From Candidatus Sericytochromatia bacterium (GTDB lineage Bacteria; Cyanobacteriota; Sericytochromatia; JACMPN01), in the NCBI GenBank assembly GCA_014377495.1, contig JACMPN010000519.1:1-10846 (forward strand): 10,846 nt of DNA, read 5' to 3'. Under the pieces are notes generated by a model. The model was not told the origin of the DNA and made no database searches. It worked only from the letters and a program-made list of their open reading frames with translations. Both the position numbers and the translations under genes were made by a program. Below are positions 1 to 5,442 of this stretch, one piece after another (position 1 is the first letter of the stretch; each line of letters starts with the position of its first letter).

Positions 1-81
1 GGGCAGGGTCGCCAACGCCAACAGCTGCTGGCTGACCTGGCCGATGCCGTAGATCAGCGTGTCGCCAGCCAGGCGCTTTAA
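1..81 (+). CDS. C-terminal end of an unrecognised protein (partial)
   Basis: Frame 1 is open from the first base to TAA at 79-81 and gives 26 residues rich in Gln, Leu, Ala and Asp, starting GQGRQRQQLL and ending VASQAL. The composition suits an amphipathic helix at a protein C-terminus. The other two forward frames stop earlier. No family can be named from so short a piece. A 6-bp inverted repeat (GGCGCT at 72-77, AGCGCC at 87-92) straddles the stop but has no T-tract. The call rests only on frame openness and composition, so it is weak. Confidence 0.35.
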   Translation, partial: GQGRQRQQLLADLADAVDQRVASQAL

Positions 82-111
82 CAAGGAGCGCCCCCGGAAA
101 TGGTCGCTGCC

Positions 112-138
112 ACTGGCGTGGGCAGGCCTGCCGCCAGT
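112..138. repeat. Inverted repeat downstream of the first gene
   Basis: ACTGGC at 112-117 pairs with GCCAGT at 133-138, and between them lies the perfect 12-base palindrome GGCAGGCCTGCC (121-132) with a 3-base bulge (118-120). It could fold as a hairpin in the RNA after the first gene, or act as a protein site. No T-run follows, so it is not a typical Rho-independent terminator. Confidence 0.35.
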
Positions 139-304
139 CGCCGCAGCGATTGGGCAGGGTCCATCGACACGCTCCTGACGTTTGGTTGGAATCCAACGAT
201 GCAAAGGGACCGGAAAGGCCGGCCCGGGCGTCGTTCTTGGCAGAGCATAGATGACCGTCAGGACGCTGACAAGGCGGACGGCGGCAGCGATCGGGCCCGG
301 TTGT

Positions 305-313
305 TGGTATACT
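305..313 (+). promoter_or_regulatory. Extended -10 promoter candidate for the methyltransferase
   Basis: TGGTATACT matches the extended -10 pattern TGnTATAAT at eight of nine positions. No good -35 box lies 16-18 bases upstream, as is common for extended -10 promoters. Transcription would start near 320 and leave a leader of about 140 nt before the ATG at 463. It is the only promoter-like element I see before the methyltransferase-acyltransferase pair. Confidence 0.3.
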
Positions 314-462
314 CCGGGGGCCTCTGGCCGGATGCAACCGGCGCCAGAGCCACACATCGCACTTCCGCAGCCCCCCATCCTCCGGTCCCGCACCCGGCCA
401 CGTTGCCTGGGCGCCAGATGTCCGGTTGGGTGGCGACAAACGCCCACCGGCGTGGAGAATAC

Positions 463-1407
463 ATGCCCGCCCTCGATCGCCTGGGCCTGACCGCTGCCAC
501 GGCAGCGCCGGCCGCCGCCCACTCCGACACGCAGACCCAGACGAAGGAAATCTTCGGTTTCAAATGGGCCAAGCGCGAGACGTACGAATCTGACCACGTT
601 CAGGATTTCGCCCGCCAGTGGCTGTTCGAGCGGTATTGCAACAACGATCCCCAGCGTCTGAGCGACTGGCTGGCCGGTGACCGCAAGATCATCCTCGATG
701 CCGGCTGCGGCTCCGGCTATTCGGCCCTGCTCTTTTTTGCCGATCACCTGAAGCAGCATGACTATCTGGGGGTCGACATCTCATCGGCGGTCGACGTGGC
801 GAAAGTCCGCTTCGCCGAGCGGGATTACCCGGCAGACTTTCTCCAGGTCAGCCTGCTGGATCTCCCCGTGCCCGATGACAGTGTCGATCTGATCTTTTCC
901 GAAGGGGTCCTGCACCACACAGACAACACCGGCGATTCAATCGCCTATCTGGCTAAAAAGCTGCGGCCGGGCGGTCGTTTCCTCTTCTACGTTTACGCCA
1001 AAAAAGCCGTCATCCGGGAATTCACGGACGACCACATCCGGGCCGAAATCAAAGCGATGCCGGACGAGCAAGCCTGGGAAGCCTTGATGGCGCTCACCAA
1101 GCTAGGCAAGGTGCTCGGCGACCTGAAGATCGAGATCGACATCCCCGAGGCGATCCCGTATCTGGGCATTCCCAAGGGCAAGCTCGACTTGCAGCGCTTC
1201 TTCTACTGGAATATCTGCAAGCTCTACTATCGGCCGGACTACAGCCTGGAAGAAATGAACCACATCAACTTCGACTGGTTCCGGCCCCTCAATTGCCACC
1301 GCCATACCCGGGCCGAGGTGGAGGGGTTTTGCCAGGCGGCAGGCCTGATCATCGAGGCACTGAACGAGCAGGAGTCCGGCATCACGGTCGTGGCCCGCAA
1401 AGGGTAA
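463..1407 (+). CDS. Class I SAM-dependent methyltransferase
   Basis: This 314-residue Rossmann-fold methyltransferase shows the family motifs in order. SAM-binding motif I is ILDAGCGSGYS (77-87). The acidic residue after strand 2 is in GVDIS (103-107). The motif IV region runs through DLIFSEGVLHH (142-152). LRPGGRFLFYVY (167-178) is the usual strand 5 segment of Methyltransf_11/25-type enzymes. The long C-terminal part (about 180-314) is rich in Trp, Tyr and Phe and probably forms the acceptor site. The start at 463 is chosen because GGAG lies 5 bases upstream and similarity to the fold begins only after it; the same frame is open further upstream but reads as leader. The acyltransferase follows after 58 bases, suggesting co-transcription and action on one product such as a glycan or natural product. 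The substrate is not deducible. Confidence 0.88.
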   Translation: MPALDRLGLTAATAAPAAAHSDTQTQTKEIFGFKWAKRETYESDHVQDFARQWLFERYCNNDPQRLSDWLAGDRKIILDAGCGSGYSALLFFADHLKQHDYLGVDISSAVDVAKVRFAERDYPADFLQVSLLDLPVPDDSVDLIFSEGVLHHTDNTGDSIAYLAKKLRPGGRFLFYVYAKKAVIREFTDDHIRAEIKAMPDEQAWEALMALTKLGKVLGDLKIEIDIPEAIPYLGIPKGKLDLQRFFYWNICKLYYRPDYSLEEMNHINFDWFRPLNCHRHTRAEVEGFCQAAGLIIEALNEQESGITVVARKG

Positions 1408-1465
1408 TCCAGCCGGTGTGACGTGGTCACGCTTAAAGGTGTCCACCTCAGGAGAGCCAACGCCC

Positions 1466-2026
1466 ATGGAACCGATCAACGACCTACATGCGCAACTGCT
1501 CGATCTGCATAGCCAGTTGCGGATTGGGATACAGGCAAAGTTCAACCGCAGTGTGCCACTGGCTGACGAGTTGACCGACCGCTGGGAGCGGGCCCGTTTC
1601 CTCGGCTTTGGCGAAGGCGCCTCAATCTACGACAGCAGTCTCGTCATCGGCGACGTCTCGGTCGGCGAGGCGACGTGGATCGGGCCCCAAACGGTCCTGG
1701 ATGGCAGCGGAGGTCTGACGATCGGGCACCATTGCTCAATCTCGGCCGGTGTGCAGATCTACAGCCATGATACGGTCGCTTGGGCGTTGAGTGGCGGCAA
1801 GCGAGGCTCTGTGCAGCAACCGACCCGCATCGGCAACTGCTGTTACTTGGGACCGTACACGGTCGTCGCCAAGGGCGTGACCATCGGGGATCATTGCCTG
1901 ATCGGCTCCCACAGCCTCGTCAACCGGGACGTCCCGGCGTACACCATCATGGTCGGTGTCCCGGCCCGGCCCAAAGGCAAAGTCGTAGTCAATGACGACG
2001 GGTCGATCACACTGCAGTGGGACTGA
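1466..2026 (+). CDS. Left-handed beta-helix (hexapeptide) acyltransferase
   Basis: The 186-residue product belongs to the LbH acyltransferase superfamily (WbbJ/Maa/CatB-like), which transfers acetyl or other acyl groups from CoA to sugars or small molecules and acts as a trimer. Hexapeptide turns [LIV]-G-x-x are visible at about 60-92 and 122-150 (VIGDVSVG, TIGHHC, RIGNCCYLGP, TIGDHCLIGS). GVQIYSHD (95-102) contains the likely catalytic His101, followed by the usual loop. VGVPARPKGK (163-172) is the conserved coil after the helix. The start at 1466 has GGAG at 1451-1454; an ATG at 1418 would be in frame but lacks this site. Length is normal for the family. Codons 142 to stop recur as three truncated copies downstream, so this is the only complete member of a local gene-tail family. 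The substrate is unknown. Confidence 0.9.
   Translation: MEPINDLHAQLLDLHSQLRIGIQAKFNRSVPLADELTDRWERARFLGFGEGASIYDSSLVIGDVSVGEATWIGPQTVLDGSGGLTIGHHCSISAGVQIYSHDTVAWALSGGKRGSVQQPTRIGNCCYLGPYTVVAKGVTIGDHCLIGSHSLVNRDVPAYTIMVGVPARPKGKVVVNDDGSITLQWD
1889..2026 (+). repeat. 138-bp gene-tail repeat, copy 1 (inside the intact acyltransferase)
   Basis: This is the reference copy: codons Asp142 to TGA of the acyltransferase, from GATCATTGCCTG to CTGCAGTGGGACTGA. It contains the perfect palindrome CCGGGACGTCCCGG (1924-1937). Copies at 2903, 4592 and 7781 align to it from the same first base. Similarity continues for roughly 5-20 bases past the stop (GACTAT followed by a GCC-like motif), more clearly between copies 2 and 4. 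Confidence 0.85.
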
Positions 2027-2148
2027 CTATCGGCCAGCATCGGCATGTGGGTGCAACTTGAAGCGTCAGGCCGCACGATGAACATGTCCACGGCACTGGT
2101 GATCAACGTTCGCAACCTCACAACGAGACCAGGATCTGGCCTGTACAG

Positions 2149-2170
2149 GTCAAGTATTTACATGCTTGAC
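2149..2170. promoter_or_regulatory. Inverted-repeat operator candidate of higBA
   Basis: GTCAAGTAT (2149-2157) and ATGCTTGAC (2162-2170) are inverted copies matching at 8 of 9 positions around a 4-base centre. The site overlaps the candidate -35 box of the higBA promoter and lies about 30 bases before the toxin start. HigA antitoxins repress their own operons by binding such palindromes, so autoregulation is inferred. A separate perfect palindrome, CCTGTACAGG, lies directly upstream at 2140-2149. Confidence 0.5.
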
Positions 2171-2195
2171 GGGGAACCGGGGATGCAGGTAAAAT
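2166..2195 (+). promoter_or_regulatory. Candidate sigma70 promoter of higBA
   Basis: TTGACG (2166-2171) and TAAAAT (2190-2195) are separated by 18 bases. The predicted start of transcription falls at about 2202, right at the toxin ATG, which would make the message leaderless or nearly so. The only Shine-Dalgarno-like sequence (AGG at 2187-2189) is poorly placed. An alternative is a promoter further upstream. Confidence 0.4.
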
Positions 2196-2201
2196 CAACT
2201 C

Positions 2202-2483
2202 ATGATCAAGGCGTTCCGGGATCGGACGACTGCGGCCGTAGCCAAAGGCGATTGCCCGAAAGGCTTTCCCGCTAATCTGGTTAGGGTCGCTGTGCGTAAG
2301 TTCGGTCAGTTGGACAGCGCCGAGGAACTCGCCAGCCTGATGGTACCGCCGGGCAACCGGCTTGAAGCCCTCAGAGGCGACCGGGTCGGACAGCACAGTG
2401 TTCGGATCAACGACCAATGGCGGATCTGTTTCGAGTGGCGGGATGGCGATGCCTGGAACGTCGAGATCGTGGACTATCACTGA
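2202..2483 (+). CDS. higB: HigB-family mRNA-interferase toxin
   Basis: The 93-residue product matches the HigB/RelE-superfamily toxin of type II TA systems, a ribosome-dependent mRNA nuclease held inactive by HigA. Hallmarks are MIKAFRD at the start, LMVPPGNRLEALRGDR (46-61), the core HSVRINDQWRICFEW (65-79), and the EIVDYH end. These stretches are close to the family pattern, and length (about 92 aa) is as expected, so the toxin looks intact. The toxin-first order with the antitoxin 12 bases downstream is the normal higBA arrangement. No strong ribosome binding site precedes the ATG, which may keep toxin translation low. This is the first module after the intact acyltransferase. Confidence 0.9.
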   Translation: MIKAFRDRTTAAVAKGDCPKGFPANLVRVAVRKFGQLDSAEELASLMVPPGNRLEALRGDRVGQHSVRINDQWRICFEWRDGDAWNVEIVDYH

Positions 2484-2495
2484 AAGGGGAATGCC

Positions 2496-2855
2496 ATGTC
2501 AATCCAACGCAAACTCCTCCGCGAGGCTTTCCAAACCGGCGGCAGACCGGATCTGGCCCCAGTGCATCCTGGAGAACTTCTCAAAGAGGACTTCCTCGAT
2601 CCGTTGGGTATCAGCCAAACCCAATTGGCCCAAGCAATCGGCGTCCCGATCAACCGTATTAACGAAATCGTCAAAGGAAAACGGAACATCTCACCGGAAA
2701 CAGCATGGCTACTGGCCGAATACTTTGACATGTCTGTCGAATATTGGTCGAACATCCAACAGTACTATGATCTTTGCCAAGCCCATGCCGTGATCGCCAA
2801 CAAGTTGGCGCAGGTGCGGCCACATGCCCAGGAGATGCTCAGCCAGAGGGCCTAA
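2496..2855 (+). CDS. higA: HigA-family (XRE) antitoxin
   Basis: The 119-residue protein neutralises HigB and represses the operon through its helix-turn-helix. VHPGELLKEDFLDPLGISQTQLAQAIGV shows the conserved HPGE/LxE entry followed by the XRE helix-turn-helix (roughly 23-85), then the family segment ISPETAWLLAEYFDMSVEYW. The C-terminus continues to residue 119. The start at 2496 has AAAGGGG at 2483-2489. About 23 residues precede HPGE, longer than in minimal HigA proteins. It is translated from the same message as higB. A copy of the acyltransferase tail begins 47 bases after its stop. Confidence 0.9.
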   Translation: MSIQRKLLREAFQTGGRPDLAPVHPGELLKEDFLDPLGISQTQLAQAIGVPINRINEIVKGKRNISPETAWLLAEYFDMSVEYWSNIQQYYDLCQAHAVIANKLAQVRPHAQEMLSQRA

Positions 2856-2902
2856 AGGTAAGCGCCGATGAACCGGAGACATGTGGTGCTGGGAGTGACT
2901 GC

Positions 2903-3040
2903 GATCATTGCCTGACCGGCGCCCACAGCCTCGTCAACCGGGACGTGCCGGCCCACACGATTATGGTCGGTGTCCCGGCCCGGCCCAAAGGCAAAGTCGT
3001 AGTCAATGAGGATGGCTCGGTCACGCTGCAGTGGGACTGA
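2903..3040 (+). repeat. 138-bp gene-tail repeat, copy 2 (truncated acyltransferase)
   Basis: This aligns without gaps to the last 46 codons of the acyltransferase at 126 of 138 bases. Seven of the twelve differences are synonymous; the other five are I-T, S-A, Y-H, D-E and I-V. The frame is intact to TGA, but no start, helix core or catalytic His precedes it. The left edge (AGTGACTGC, then GATCATTG) is nearly the same as that of copy 3. The 3' flank (TTATAGACCTGCTGCCA) resembles that of copy 4. I read it as a nonfunctional gene remnant or a recombination unit. Confidence 0.85.
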
Positions 3041-3102
3041 TTATAGACCTGCTGCCACACGCAGGGCGGTTTGCTCCGGGCGCTCAGCTGTGCCAATGAC
3101 CG

Positions 3103-3525
3103 TCAGATGGCGACAGTCAGATTGCGGCCCAATGCCCTTGCCACCTTAACCAACGTCTTGATGGATGGATTGGCGCCGGAGCGTTCCAAGCGTTGCACGG
3201 ACTGATAAGACACGCCCAAGCGGGTCGCAAGTTCACCTTGTGTCAGGTTGGCTTCTTCTCTGGCCCAGCGGAGTTGTAGTGGCACGGTCACGGTCGGGTC
3301 AGGGACGATCATCTCGACGTCCGGGGCCTCCACGACCTGTGGGACCGGGATCGGATCGCCATGCTCCAAGAGCACCTGAAGGTAACCGGTCAACGCCTCC
3401 ACGGCATTGAAACGGGCTTCTTCGGCGGTCATGCCGTAGGTAATGATACCGTCATAGGGGGCCATGCCCTGAGCGGATACGGCGTCCCCGTCGGGATAGA
3501 AACGGATAGGGAATGCCAATTTCAT
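3103..3525 (-). CDS. hicB: HicB-family antitoxin with C-terminal XRE domain
   Basis: The 140-residue antitoxin has the usual two parts. Residues 1-60 form the partial RNase H-like HicB fold, with FPIRFYPDGDAVSAQG in place of the usual catalytic-like strand and TAEEARFNAVEALTGYL as the following helix. Residues 88-135 are an XRE helix-turn-helix (LTQGELATRLGVSYQSVQRLE). HicB binds HicA to block its RNase activity and represses the operon with the DNA-binding domain. Its ATG overlaps the hicA stop in an ATGA junction, giving translational coupling. It converges on repeat copy 2, with about 60 bases between the two stops. Length and motifs suggest an intact gene. Confidence 0.9.
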   Translation of the reverse strand: MKLAFPIRFYPDGDAVSAQGMAPYDGIITYGMTAEEARFNAVEALTGYLQVLLEHGDPIPVPQVVEAPDVEMIVPDPTVTVPLQLRWAREEANLTQGELATRLGVSYQSVQRLERSGANPSIKTLVKVARALGRNLTVAI

Positions 3526-3686
3526 CGAAGCCCCGCCTTCTTCAAGATGGCTGCCTGGGTGCCCTTCGGGATCTCCTGCTTGCCATGGATGGCGACGATC
3601 ACCGTTGCGCCGTCCTTGCGCATGTGGTGGTGGCTGCCGGTGATCCTAGCGATCACCCAGCCGTTTTCTTGTAGGAACCGCAGCAT
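3522..3686 (-). CDS. hicA: HicA-family mRNA-interferase toxin
   Basis: The 54-residue product has the dsRBD-like HicA fold: MLRFLQENGW, then ITGSHHHMRKDG with the catalytic His in GSHH, a beta strand TVIVAIHGKQEI, and the end PKGTQAAILKKAGL. HicA cleaves mRNA independently of the ribosome. The frame is open upstream, where ATGKE resembles the N-terminus of longer homologues, but no usual start codon lies just before it. A strong promoter places transcription start near 3701, so the ATG at 3686 is the best choice. An ATG overlapping the -10 box is one base out of frame with the missing N-terminus. The toxin may therefore be a few residues short or carry a small deletion. Confidence 0.82.
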   Translation of the reverse strand: MLRFLQENGWVIARITGSHHHMRKDGATVIVAIHGKQEIPKGTQAAILKKAGLR

Positions 3687-3707
3687 TTCTTTGCCAGTTG
3701 CGGGCTG

Positions 3708-3736
3708 ATCATACAAGATAAAACATGTAGACACAA
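3708..3736 (-). promoter_or_regulatory. Sigma70 promoter of hicAB
   Basis: Read on the minus strand, TTGTGT (3736-3731) and TATGAT (3713-3708) are 17 bases apart, a near-consensus promoter. Transcription would start near 3701, about 15 nt before the chosen hicA ATG. Confidence 0.55.
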
Positions 3737-3744
3737 CCCAGCCG

Positions 3745-3789
3745 GGAACCTTTGGCACCGACCTACAATGCTGGCTGAATCTCGAGGAA
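3745..3789 (+). pseudogene. Short VapI/HigA-like antitoxin remnant
   Basis: The plus frame reads GTFGTDLQCWLNLEE, which resembles the conserved HigA/VapI segment of the form FGTxPQFWLNLQ. It also resembles the second remnant at 4517-4555, which reads GTFFGADPQFWL, including GGAACCTT at the start of both. No start or helix-turn-helix remains. It lies between the hicA promoter and the end of the next antitoxin gene, at a module boundary. The piece is short, so chance is possible. Confidence 0.4.
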
Positions 3790-3792
3790 CCC

Positions 3793-4089
3793 CTAAGTTC
3801 CGTCTTTGGGGGCGGGAACAAGCGCTATTTTGAGTATCGAACCGGTCGCTTGGGCGTACCGCTCCAGCGTCCTGGTCGAGGGCTTCTGCCGGCCACTTTC
3901 GATCCGCGCAACGACAGATTGCGTCGTCCCCATCCTTACCGCAACTTCCGCCTGACTCAAGCCGACACGAGCCCGAGCCGCGATCAACTCTCGCGCCATC
4001 TCGAATTCCGGAGCGATCGACTCGTAGGCCTCTCGATAGGTCGGATCGTTCATCCACTCCTCATGGCGTTTCTTCGCCGGAATCGTCAT
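3793..4089 (-). CDS. XRE-family antitoxin of a RelE/Gp49-type TA pair
   Basis: The 98-residue protein has an N-terminal helical part (1-33) and an XRE helix-turn-helix at about 34-85, with LSQAEVAVRMGTTQSVVARIE as recognition region and RQKPSTRTLERYAQATG typical of this antitoxin group. Its partner is the gene just upstream; its ATG overlaps the toxin TGA in an ATGA junction. AAGGAAGGTGG inside the toxin end is a strong ribosome binding site, so antitoxin translation may be favoured over toxin. It is expected to bind and block the toxin and repress the operon. Confidence 0.87.
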   Translation of the reverse strand: MTIPAKKRHEEWMNDPTYREAYESIAPEFEMARELIAARARVGLSQAEVAVRMGTTQSVVARIESGRQKPSTRTLERYAQATGSILKIALVPAPKDGT

Positions 4090-4415
4090 AGCAAACCACC
4101 TTCCTTAGCTCGTTTGATCGCCATCTCAAGGCCGCTTCGGGATGTCCTTTGGGTTTTCTTGACAAAGGCGGGCAGCACCAACACGCGCTGCGCATGGGCG
4201 GCAATGTAGATAGCACGGGCAATGCCGGCCCGGCCCTTCTTGCGCATCTCCCAGAGTTTGCCCTCCAAGTGCTTTACATAGGGCTCCCGAACCATATGGG
4301 GACCGAACTCCTCAAGAAAACGAGCAATCCGAGAAAATTTAGCCCGAACGTCGGCAGGCAACGCCCCCAACTCAGCGGCCACAACGTCGTCCAGGATTTC
4401 AACGGTCCAAACAAT
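4086..4415 (-). CDS. RelE/Gp49-like toxin with unclear start codon
   Basis: The product matches the phage-derived Gp49-like/HigB toxin family: WTVEILDDVVAAELGALP at the N-terminus, FGPHMVREPYVKHLEGKLWEMR in the middle, then GIARAIYIAAHAQRVLVLPAFVKKTQ with the basic and aromatic residues of the RelE fold. Family members usually begin about two residues before WTVE. Here that codon is ATT (4415-4413), followed by GTT. The only standard upstream option in frame is TTG at 4433, which has no clear ribosome binding site and lies upstream of the transcription start predicted from the promoter at 4424-4450. The gene may use ATT, or may have lost its ATG by one substitution and be silent. The antitoxin follows with an ATGA overlap. 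Confidence 0.75.
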   Translation of the reverse strand: MVWTVEILDDVVAAELGALPADVRAKFSRIARFLEEFGPHMVREPYVKHLEGKLWEMRKKGRAGIARAIYIAAHAQRVLVLPAFVKKTQRTSRSGLEMAIKRAKEGGLL

Positions 4416-4423
4416 AAACGGAG

Positions 4424-4450
4424 AATATAGCAAAAAAGCGATATCGTCAA
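4424..4450 (-). promoter_or_regulatory. Promoter candidate of the RelE/Xre operon
   Basis: On the minus strand TTGACG (4450-4445) and TATATT (4429-4424) are 15 bases apart, shorter than ideal. The perfect palindrome CGATATCG (4439-4446) overlaps the -35 box and could be an antitoxin site. Transcription would start near 4417, close to the apparent N-terminus of the toxin, consistent with a leaderless or start-deficient toxin. Confidence 0.4.
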
Positions 4451-4489
4451 TGCTGCATCAAGGATGAAGGCCTCATCTGGCAAGCGGCC

Positions 4490-4579
4490 ACTACCGCTGA
4501 GACAGCCATCCGCCTGGGAACCTTCTTCGGTGCCGACCCGCAGTTCTGGCTTCACCACAACACCAGGAACGACCCATAG
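4490..4579 (+). pseudogene. VapI/HigA-like antitoxin C-terminal remnant
   Basis: The plus frame ending at TAG (4577-4579) reads TAETAIRLGTFFGADPQFWL, matching the HigA/VapI segment that follows the helix-turn-helix (family pattern TADTALRLxRYFGTSPEFWLNLQ). The helix-turn-helix and start are missing, and upstream residues are degenerate. Its stop lies 12 bases before repeat copy 3, the same order as the intact higA before copy 2. It differs from the intact HigA in this segment, so it comes from a different antitoxin lineage. It is a relic of a lost TA module. Confidence 0.65.
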
Positions 4580-4591
4580 AAAAGTGAGTGC

Positions 4592-4729
4592 GATCATTGC
4601 CTGACCGGCTCCCACAACCTCGTCAACCGGGACGTGCCGGCTCACACGATTGTGGTCGGTGCCCCAGCCCACCCAAAAGGCAAGGTCGTGGTCAACGGGG
4701 AGGGCTCGATCTCGCTGCAGTGGGACTAA
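4592..4729 (+). repeat. 138-bp gene-tail repeat, copy 3 (truncated acyltransferase)
   Basis: Same start point and length as copies 1 and 2, ungapped, and 121 of 138 bases identical to copy 2. The frame is intact to TAA (TGA in the others). The left flank AGTGAGTGC is shared with copy 2. The 3' flank differs from the other copies. It converges on the Uma2 gene, with 47 bases between the two stops. Confidence 0.85.
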
Positions 4730-4776
4730 ACAAACAGACGACACCCTACAGATCAGGCTAAGCGCCCGGACCAGAC

Positions 4777-5340
4777 TCAGGGCAGCAAATCGTCGACCAG
4801 CACGGGTTGCCCAGTTGCCAAGGGTGTCACGTCCGAACCGGGCCCCACTCGATGAACGAGACGATAGTGCCAGCCATCGGCAGTTTCAATGGGCTCCCGG
4901 TAGACTTCGACGATCCGGTCAACCAAATTAACGATCCAATACTCAGGGATGCCTGCCCGTGCATACAGCGGCCCTTTGCGCTGACGATCCAGGGGCAGAC
5001 TGGTATCGGCAATTTCCATCACCAACATGGCCGTGGTCGGATGGGCCGGATAATCCCGCACCGATCCCGAGACGACGGCCACGTCTGGTTCTGGCATCGT
5101 CTCGGCACTAAGCGCCAAGGGCAGTTGTGATCGCACATGGGCGTCTGGCCCGAAAGCCTGGCGGAAGGTCTCGATCGCCAATCCAACCGCTTGGGCGTGG
5201 GAGCCTTTCTGCGGCGTCATGGCCAGAATCTCTCCGTCCAGCAATTCGAGATGCTCGTCAGGGCGAAAAAAGCCCTGCTCGGCGAGCCGTTCGTATTCGT
5301 CACGGGTCCAGCGGCGAGACTGGGCGACAACAACGTCCAT
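4777..5340 (-). CDS. Uma2-family (DUF820) PD-(D/E)XK nuclease-like protein
   Basis: The 187-residue protein matches the Uma2 family, a restriction-endonuclease-like fold very common in some bacterial phyla and of poorly known role. Seen in order: WTRDEYERLAEQG (11-23), LELLDGEILAMTP (31-43), EPDVAVV (84-90, catalytic Asp86), LVMEIADTSL (106-115, Glu109), Lys122 in RQRKGPLYARAGI, and EYWIVNLVDRIVEVYR (133-148). All expected active-site positions are present and length is normal, so it looks intact. The start has GGAGG about 9 bases upstream, and a near-consensus promoter lies further up. Parts of this gene (C-terminus and promoter) recur as remnants at 7921-7988 and 7627-7682. Confidence 0.88.
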   Translation of the reverse strand: MDVVVAQSRRWTRDEYERLAEQGFFRPDEHLELLDGEILAMTPQKGSHAQAVGLAIETFRQAFGPDAHVRSQLPLALSAETMPEPDVAVVSGSVRDYPAHPTTAMLVMEIADTSLPLDRQRKGPLYARAGIPEYWIVNLVDRIVEVYREPIETADGWHYRLVHRVGPGSDVTPLATGQPVLVDDLLP

Positions 5341-5354
5341 GCGCCAGACCCTCC

Positions 5355-5411
5355 GTTACCATCACATCGAGACTCACGATTATACATCCACGATGCAGGC
5401 GCACCGAAGCC
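5355..5411. repeat. Uma2 promoter-region repeat, copy A
   Basis: This runs from GTTACC to CACCGAAGCC. It matches 7627-7682 over most of its length with one gap, including blocks TCACATCGAG and ATTATACATCC and the CACCGAAGCC end. The conserved blocks cover the -10, the -35 and the leader of Uma2. Confidence 0.7.
5379..5408 (-). promoter_or_regulatory. Promoter of the Uma2 gene
   Basis: On the minus strand the perfect -10 TATAAT (5384-5379), preceded by TG for an extended -10, lies 18 bases from TTCGGT (5408-5403). Transcription would start near 5372, giving a leader of about 30 nt that includes GGAGG. The block 5355-5411 around it is repeated at 7627-7682. Confidence 0.55.
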
Positions 5412-5442
5412 TCGGGGTTGTCATGCAGCGGCAACAGCCACC

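Larger units (their letters stand above)
82..462. other. Intergenic region with no convincing gene
   Basis: This stretch of about 380 bases separates the upstream gene tail from the methyltransferase. The methyltransferase frame stays open through it, but the translation is Arg/Pro/Ala/Gly-rich with no domain character and has no ribosome binding site at its earliest ATG. I read it as leader DNA. It holds an inverted repeat at 112-138 and an extended -10 promoter candidate at 305-313. Nothing else is recognisable. Confidence 0.6.

Noticed and set aside
100..462. N-terminal extension of the methyltransferase from ATG 100
   Set aside because: The frame is open, but the sequence is Arg/Pro/Ala-rich without domain features, has no ribosome binding site, and contains a promoter candidate. 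ATG 463 has a good site.
2774..3040. An 88-residue gene across the end of higA and repeat copy 2
   Set aside because: Its first half is higA in another frame and its second half is the acyltransferase tail. There is no start signal.
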